NCBI GenBank assembly: GCA_965228695.1
Contig: CBDDIB010000002.1
Location: forward strand, 1,302,001 to 1,366,000
Length of the DNA: 64,000 nt
Direction of reading: 5' to 3'
Source of the DNA: JAJFJD01 sp965228695
GTDB taxonomy: Bacteria > Pseudomonadota > Alphaproteobacteria > UBA8366
The translations under genes were made by a program, and so were the position numbers. Within the stretch, counting starts at the first letter, position 1. Each line of letters begins with the position of its first letter. The notes below the pieces were generated by a model. That model had not been told where the DNA came from. It searched no databases and saw only the letters and a list, made by a program, of their open reading frames with translations. This document shows positions 61,104-64,000 of this stretch, in pieces.

Positions 61104-61295
61104 ATGTCAAAGAAAGACCAACCAACCGATGATGAAGTGCTCGAAGAAATTGTGCCAGCACTCGTCCAGGCGATGAAAGACGGACTATCAGTATCCGATG
61201 CCATGCCCTATGCGGTCGATGCGATCCGTCGTCGATGGCCGGATATGCCGTTGCACTCGGCGAAGGCCAGGGTGACTAGGTTACAGTTACTGTAA
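61104..61295 (+). CDS. Small hypothetical protein
   Basis: This 63-residue protein begins MSKKDQPTDDEVLEEIVPAL and ends LHSAKARVTRLQLL, largely helical and charged. ATG 61104 after TCGGAAG is preferred over an earlier Met (61077). The next gene begins 10 bases after its stop, so it is probably cotranscribed with the MltR-like gene. I recognise no family; a partner or regulator role is speculative. Confidence 0.5.
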   Translation: MSKKDQPTDDEVLEEIVPALVQAMKDGLSVSDAMPYAVDAIRRRWPDMPLHSAKARVTRLQLL

Positions 61296-61305
61296 TGGGT
61301 TAGCG

Positions 61306-61887
61306 ATGGTGTACCACACCCGTGACGCAGATAAGTTGGATGCAGTCCAGGAAGCCATTCGAGAAATCGAGACTGCATCTGATCGAGCCGCTGCACTTGT
61401 TGGCGCGAGTTTAGCTGAGATGGCTCTAGACGGTGCACTGCTAGTCCATATGCATCAAAATGACAAGATTACCGATAATCTCTTTCGGCCATCAGGTGCG
61501 CTGGGATCGCTTGCGACGAAGATTGATCTTGGGTTCCTGATCGGACTGTATGGCGAACAAGCCCACCGGGAACTGGCCGACATAAAAGACATACGAAACA
61601 GGTTCGCACATAAGCTGGAAGTTAATAGTTTTGACGTTGATGAAATAAAAGCTCGTGCTATGAGGCTGGAACTGTGTGAGCGATACACAAGTTGCCCAGA
61701 AGACGCGAAGGAGAGAACGCAAGATGATCGGGGGGAAACTATTGGCGAACGGGCCCCTTGGTTTAGTGTAATAGATCATGCCGCGAAGCTCGCCACACCG
61801 CGCGGGCGTTTCATCGTAACTATCCAAGTGATGCACTACGGGTTGTCGGTTGCCTACAAAACAGAGATGCCGGTGCCACCCTTTTGA
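61306..61887 (+). CDS. MltR-like protein (mannitol-operon-repressor family fold)
   Basis: This 193-residue helical protein resembles MltR-family proteins: ASDRAAALVGASLAEMALDGALLVHM near 25-52, then LFRPSGALGSLATKIDLGFLIGLYG and ELADIKDIRNRFAHKL near 100. The last block is like the RNxxxH region of HEPN-type proteins. True MltR represses mannitol uptake; here no sugar PTS genes adjoin, and the RNRFAH signature could equally mean a HEPN-like RNase or toxin. Part of the low-GC island after tRNA-Leu. Confidence 0.6.
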   Translation: MVYHTRDADKLDAVQEAIREIETASDRAAALVGASLAEMALDGALLVHMHQNDKITDNLFRPSGALGSLATKIDLGFLIGLYGEQAHRELADIKDIRNRFAHKLEVNSFDVDEIKARAMRLELCERYTSCPEDAKERTQDDRGETIGERAPWFSVIDHAAKLATPRGRFIVTIQVMHYGLSVAYKTEMPVPPF

Positions 61888-61894
61888 TAAGAGA

Positions 61895-61940
61895 AGCCCC
61901 TCAACCCATCCCACCATGCCGGTTAATGGATCGAGGGGCT
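61895..61940 (+). terminator. Possible terminator after the MltR-like gene
   Basis: AGCCCCTC (61895-61902) pairs perfectly with GAGGGGCT (61933-61940); a CCAT/ATGG pair lies inside the 30-base loop. It is eight bases after the MltR-like stop. There is no T run, so termination is uncertain. Confidence 0.45.
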
Positions 61941-61981
61941 CTATAGGCGCTGTGAGGAAAGGTTAAACCCACGCGCGCAAC

Positions 61982-62137
61982 TTAGTCTGCCGATTGCTCC
62001 AACGCTTCCACCCGAGTCTTGGCCCGGCTGCGTTCGAAAGCTTCAAGCGTTTCGTCGGTTTGCTGATCAGCCCTTACCCAATAATTCGGCTTGTATCCGA
62101 AACGGCGATGGTTCGACCTTCAAACTCGCCGCGGCAT
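61982..62137 (-). pseudogene. Possible remnant of a small gene, interrupted by TGA
   Basis: On the minus strand, the frame ending at TAA 61984-61982 reads as protein-like for about 45 codons: FGYKPNYWVRADQQ, then helix-like ETLEAFERSRAKTRVEALEQ. Upstream it is stopped by TGA (62122-62120), with an ATG at 62137 in the same frame five codons earlier. There is no start between the TGA and the good region. It may be a decayed gene at the island edge; I do not recognise the family. The rest of 61941-62289 shows no other supported feature. Confidence 0.3.
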
Positions 62138-62289
62138 CGTCGCGGTCGGAAAATTGATCGCGCCGCGATGGGCAGATACCGAAACCCGCAGAAATCGTTT
62201 TCCGCTCAAGCCCAAACCGCCGATAATCCGGCGGTCGCAGACGAGGTCCGGGTCTGCGTCTTCTTCAACGGATCGAGGGAAACACCGCC

Positions 62290-63120
62290 ATGCAGATCGT
62301 CGACGCGCAGATTCACGTTTGGGGCAGCGGGATGCCCGGCAACCAGGCGCATTGGCAGATCACCTCCTTCACGACGGCAGAGGCGGTGAAGTTGATGGAC
62401 GATGCGGGGGTGCATGCCGCCGTCATCCATCCGCCGTCCTGGGATCCGGGCTCGCAGGAGATGGCGCGCAAGGCGGTAAAGGATTATCCGGGCCGCTTCG
62501 CCATCATGGGCACCATGCCGCTGGATTCGCCGGAGAAAGCGGCGGCGCGGATCGCGACATGGAAGGATGAACCGGGGATGCTGGGTCTGCGGTACACGTT
62601 CTTGGAGGACGGCATGCGCACGGCGGTCGCGGACGGCACGCTGGATTGGCTGTGGACCGCGATGGAGAAGGCGGACATTCCGATTTCCGCGCTGGCGACG
62701 GACTCGCTGGCCGATTTCGGCCGCATCGCGGAACGGCATCCGGGCCTGCGCGTCACCATCGACCATCTGGGCGGCCGCGGCGGCAACACGACGCTGAAGG
62801 ACGATGCAGCGATGGCCCACATGCCGGAATTGCTGAAACTGGCGACGCTGCCCAACGTGGCGGTGAAGGCGACGGGCGCGCCGGGCTATTCCAGCGAGGC
62901 CTTTCCGTTCCGCACGATGCATACATACCTGCAACAGGTCTTCGACGCCTTCGGGCCGGATCGCATGTTCTGGGGCACCGACATCTCCAAGATGCCGTGC
63001 CACTGGCACCATTGCGTCACCATGTTCACCGAGCACCTGCCCTGGCTGAAGGGTAGAGACCTGGAACTGGTGATGGGCGAGGCGATCTGCAAATGGTGGG
63101 GCTGGGACCGCAAAGCGTAA
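62290..63120 (+). CDS. TIM-barrel amidohydrolase (amidohydrolase-2 family)
   Basis: This 276-residue metal-dependent hydrolase has DAQIHVWG near 5-12, the VTIDHLGGRGG His motif near 160 and the late FWGTDISKMPCHW motif with catalytic Asp near 233-236. It belongs to the same superfamily as the 9546 enzyme but is shorter and not closely related. It would hydrolyse a lactone or decarboxylate a carboxylic acid. ATG 62290 follows GGATCGAGGG. It stands alone, so substrate and pathway are unknown. Confidence 0.85.
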   Translation: MQIVDAQIHVWGSGMPGNQAHWQITSFTTAEAVKLMDDAGVHAAVIHPPSWDPGSQEMARKAVKDYPGRFAIMGTMPLDSPEKAAARIATWKDEPGMLGLRYTFLEDGMRTAVADGTLDWLWTAMEKADIPISALATDSLADFGRIAERHPGLRVTIDHLGGRGGNTTLKDDAAMAHMPELLKLATLPNVAVKATGAPGYSSEAFPFRTMHTYLQQVFDAFGPDRMFWGTDISKMPCHWHHCVTMFTEHLPWLKGRDLELVMGEAICKWWGWDRKA

Positions 63121-63218
63121 GCGGGCGGCCAAACGCGATGGGCAGAATTTGCCGACAACGCTTTCGCTGAACATTGCGGTATGGGTATGATCGGGCGTCT
63201 AGCAAGGAGTGCCTTACC

Positions 63219-63857
63219 ATGGTCGTTTTCGACTGGAAGCTTCTTCCGGGATCCGTCGCCGTTGCGGTGTTATTCCTGACCGGCATTGCCGCGCCCGGCA
63301 CGGCGGCCGCCGATGTTGTTATTGGCAAGCCGGCGCCCGACTTCACGGCCACCGATTCCACGGGCCGCGCGCATCGGCTCAGCGATTACCGCGGCAAGCG
63401 GGTGATCCTGGAATGGACCAATCATGACTGCCCCTTCGTCGGCAAGCACTACCGGTCCGGCAACATGCAGAAAACCCAGAAAGCGACGAAGAACGACGGT
63501 GTCGTCTGGCTCTCGGTGATTTCGTCCGCGCCGGGGCTGCAGGGCCATGTTACGGGCGACGAGGCGGACGCGCTGACGAAAAGCCGTAGCGCGCATCCGG
63601 CAGCGGTCTTGCTCGACCCCGCCGGAAATCTCGGCCGCCTGTATCGCGCGCGGGTGACGCCGCACATGTTCATCATCGATAAGGACGGCTCGCTCGCCTA
63701 CAAAGGGGCCATCGACAGCATCGCGTCCGGGGACGAGGCCGACATATCGAAAGCGACCAATTACGTCCTCCAGGCGTTGGCCCAGTTGAAGGCGGGCCAG
63801 CCGGTGAAGGAGGCGACGACCCGCCCGTACGGCTGCACCGTAAAATACGGCTCCTAG
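63219..63857 (+). CDS. Secreted redoxin (AhpC/TSA-like thioredoxin-fold protein)
   Basis: This 212-residue protein has a signal peptide (hydrophobic core, cleavage after TAAA near 31) and a thioredoxin fold beginning KPAPDFTATDSTGRAH. The N-terminal redox Cys lies in EWTNHDCPFVGKHY near 80, with VTPHMFIIDKDGSLAYKG holding the cis-Pro region. It has one Cys in the active-site loop rather than CxxC, as in the redoxin/AhpC-like group. It would act in the periplasm on peroxides or thiols. AAGGAG precedes ATG 63219; an upstream Met adds 15 residues and is rejected. Confidence 0.85.
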   Translation: MVVFDWKLLPGSVAVAVLFLTGIAAPGTAAADVVIGKPAPDFTATDSTGRAHRLSDYRGKRVILEWTNHDCPFVGKHYRSGNMQKTQKATKNDGVVWLSVISSAPGLQGHVTGDEADALTKSRSAHPAAVLLDPAGNLGRLYRARVTPHMFIIDKDGSLAYKGAIDSIASGDEADISKATNYVLQALAQLKAGQPVKEATTRPYGCTVKYGS

Positions 63858-63902
63858 GCGCGCTCTCGGGAAAGTAGGGTCATTCGCCCGCGGACGGCCC
63901 GG

Positions 63903-64000
63903 TCACGGCCAATCCTTATGGCTGTGCGGGCTATCGGCATAGTGTTCCCGGAGGACATCTCGCCCGAAATCGTTGAGCGGATCGCGCCAGACCGCGTGGA
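63903..64000 (-). CDS. C-terminal tail of a gene running off the right edge
   Basis: The minus-strand frame ending at TGA 63905-63903 is open to the window edge and reads HAVWRDPLNDFGRDVLREHY then ADSPHSHKDWP before the stop. This is protein-like in composition but too short (32 residues) for assignment to a family. Confidence 0.5.
   Translation of the reverse strand, partial: HAVWRDPLNDFGRDVLREHYADSPHSHKDWP

Noticed and set aside
60036..62289. Direct repeat of the tRNA-Leu 3' end marking an attachment site
   Set aside because: No copy of the tRNA end was found by eye through 62289 and no integrase is present, so island borders stay undefined.
1..64000. CRISPR array, insertion sequence or prophage
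   Set aside because: No regularly spaced repeats, transposase motifs, terminal inverted repeats or phage structural genes were seen.

Overview
The window is GC-rich and reads as a chromosomal segment of a free-living, probably marine or aquatic alphaproteobacterium of the Rhodospirillales type. This is inferred from gene content: two TAXI-type TRAP transporters, a Coq7 hydroxylase, GluQRS, a VPLPA-CTERM-type protein, many LysR regulators and short overlapping genes. No rRNA, CRISPR array, insertion sequence or prophage is recognisable.

Layout. Positions 1-14474 carry small-molecule uptake and catabolism: an M20 carbamoylase-type hydrolase, a cytosine-deaminase-like amidohydrolase, an acetolactate-synthase-like TPP enzyme, a CPA2 antiporter, a metallophosphoesterase, and two complete TAXI TRAP systems flanking an amidohydrolase and an OsmC protein. 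Positions 14477-20804 hold a GT-C-like membrane protein, a LysR regulator, and a one-polypeptide fusion of a four-cluster ferredoxin with a molybdopterin oxidoreductase beside its cytochrome-b-like anchor. Positions 21318-28627 form a peptide/opine-type ABC transporter locus with an AtzG/AtzE-like amidase pair; the two ATPase genes lie on the opposite strand and converge on the amidase. Positions 28885-37597 hold PLP enzymes, an oxaloacetate-decarboxylase-like enzyme, two flavin monooxygenases, a LysR regulator and a haloacid-dehalogenase-like enzyme.

Positions 37725-41351 encode a secreted protein with a VPLPA-CTERM-type sorting tail, a family 2 glycosyltransferase and an alkaline-phosphatase-superfamily protein. 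Positions 41666-46307 hold a thioredoxin-like protein, a selenophosphate synthase and a stand-alone A-T-TE NRPS-like enzyme. An ordinary stop-to-stop gene call truncates the selenophosphate synthase: codon 17 is an in-frame TGA at the catalytic Cys/Sec position, followed by a SECIS-like hairpin, so it is very probably itself a selenoprotein. OxyR and KatG follow (46311-49623).

Positions 49726-59804 are core-like: GNAT acetyltransferase of the AAC(3)-I type, DUF350 protein, methyltransferase, tRNA-Ser, GluQRS, AlkA-like glycosylase, esterase, HNH protein, Coq7, DsbB, a DedA/YqaA-like protein and a TPR-glycosyltransferase. Four DnaA-box-like 9-mers cluster at 55113-55166. After tRNA-Leu(CAA) at 59976-60061 the base composition drops and three poorly conserved genes follow, which looks like a small tRNA-associated island. 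The window closes with a TIM-barrel amidohydrolase, a secreted redoxin and the tail of a gene running off the right edge.

The strongest unusual signals are the selenoprotein SelD, the ferredoxin-molybdoenzyme fusion, the NRPS-like enzyme lacking the amino-group-binding Asp, the CTERM locus with a phosphatase-fold protein lacking its expected nucleophile, the DnaA-box cluster, and strong hairpins directly after all three transporter binding-protein genes.
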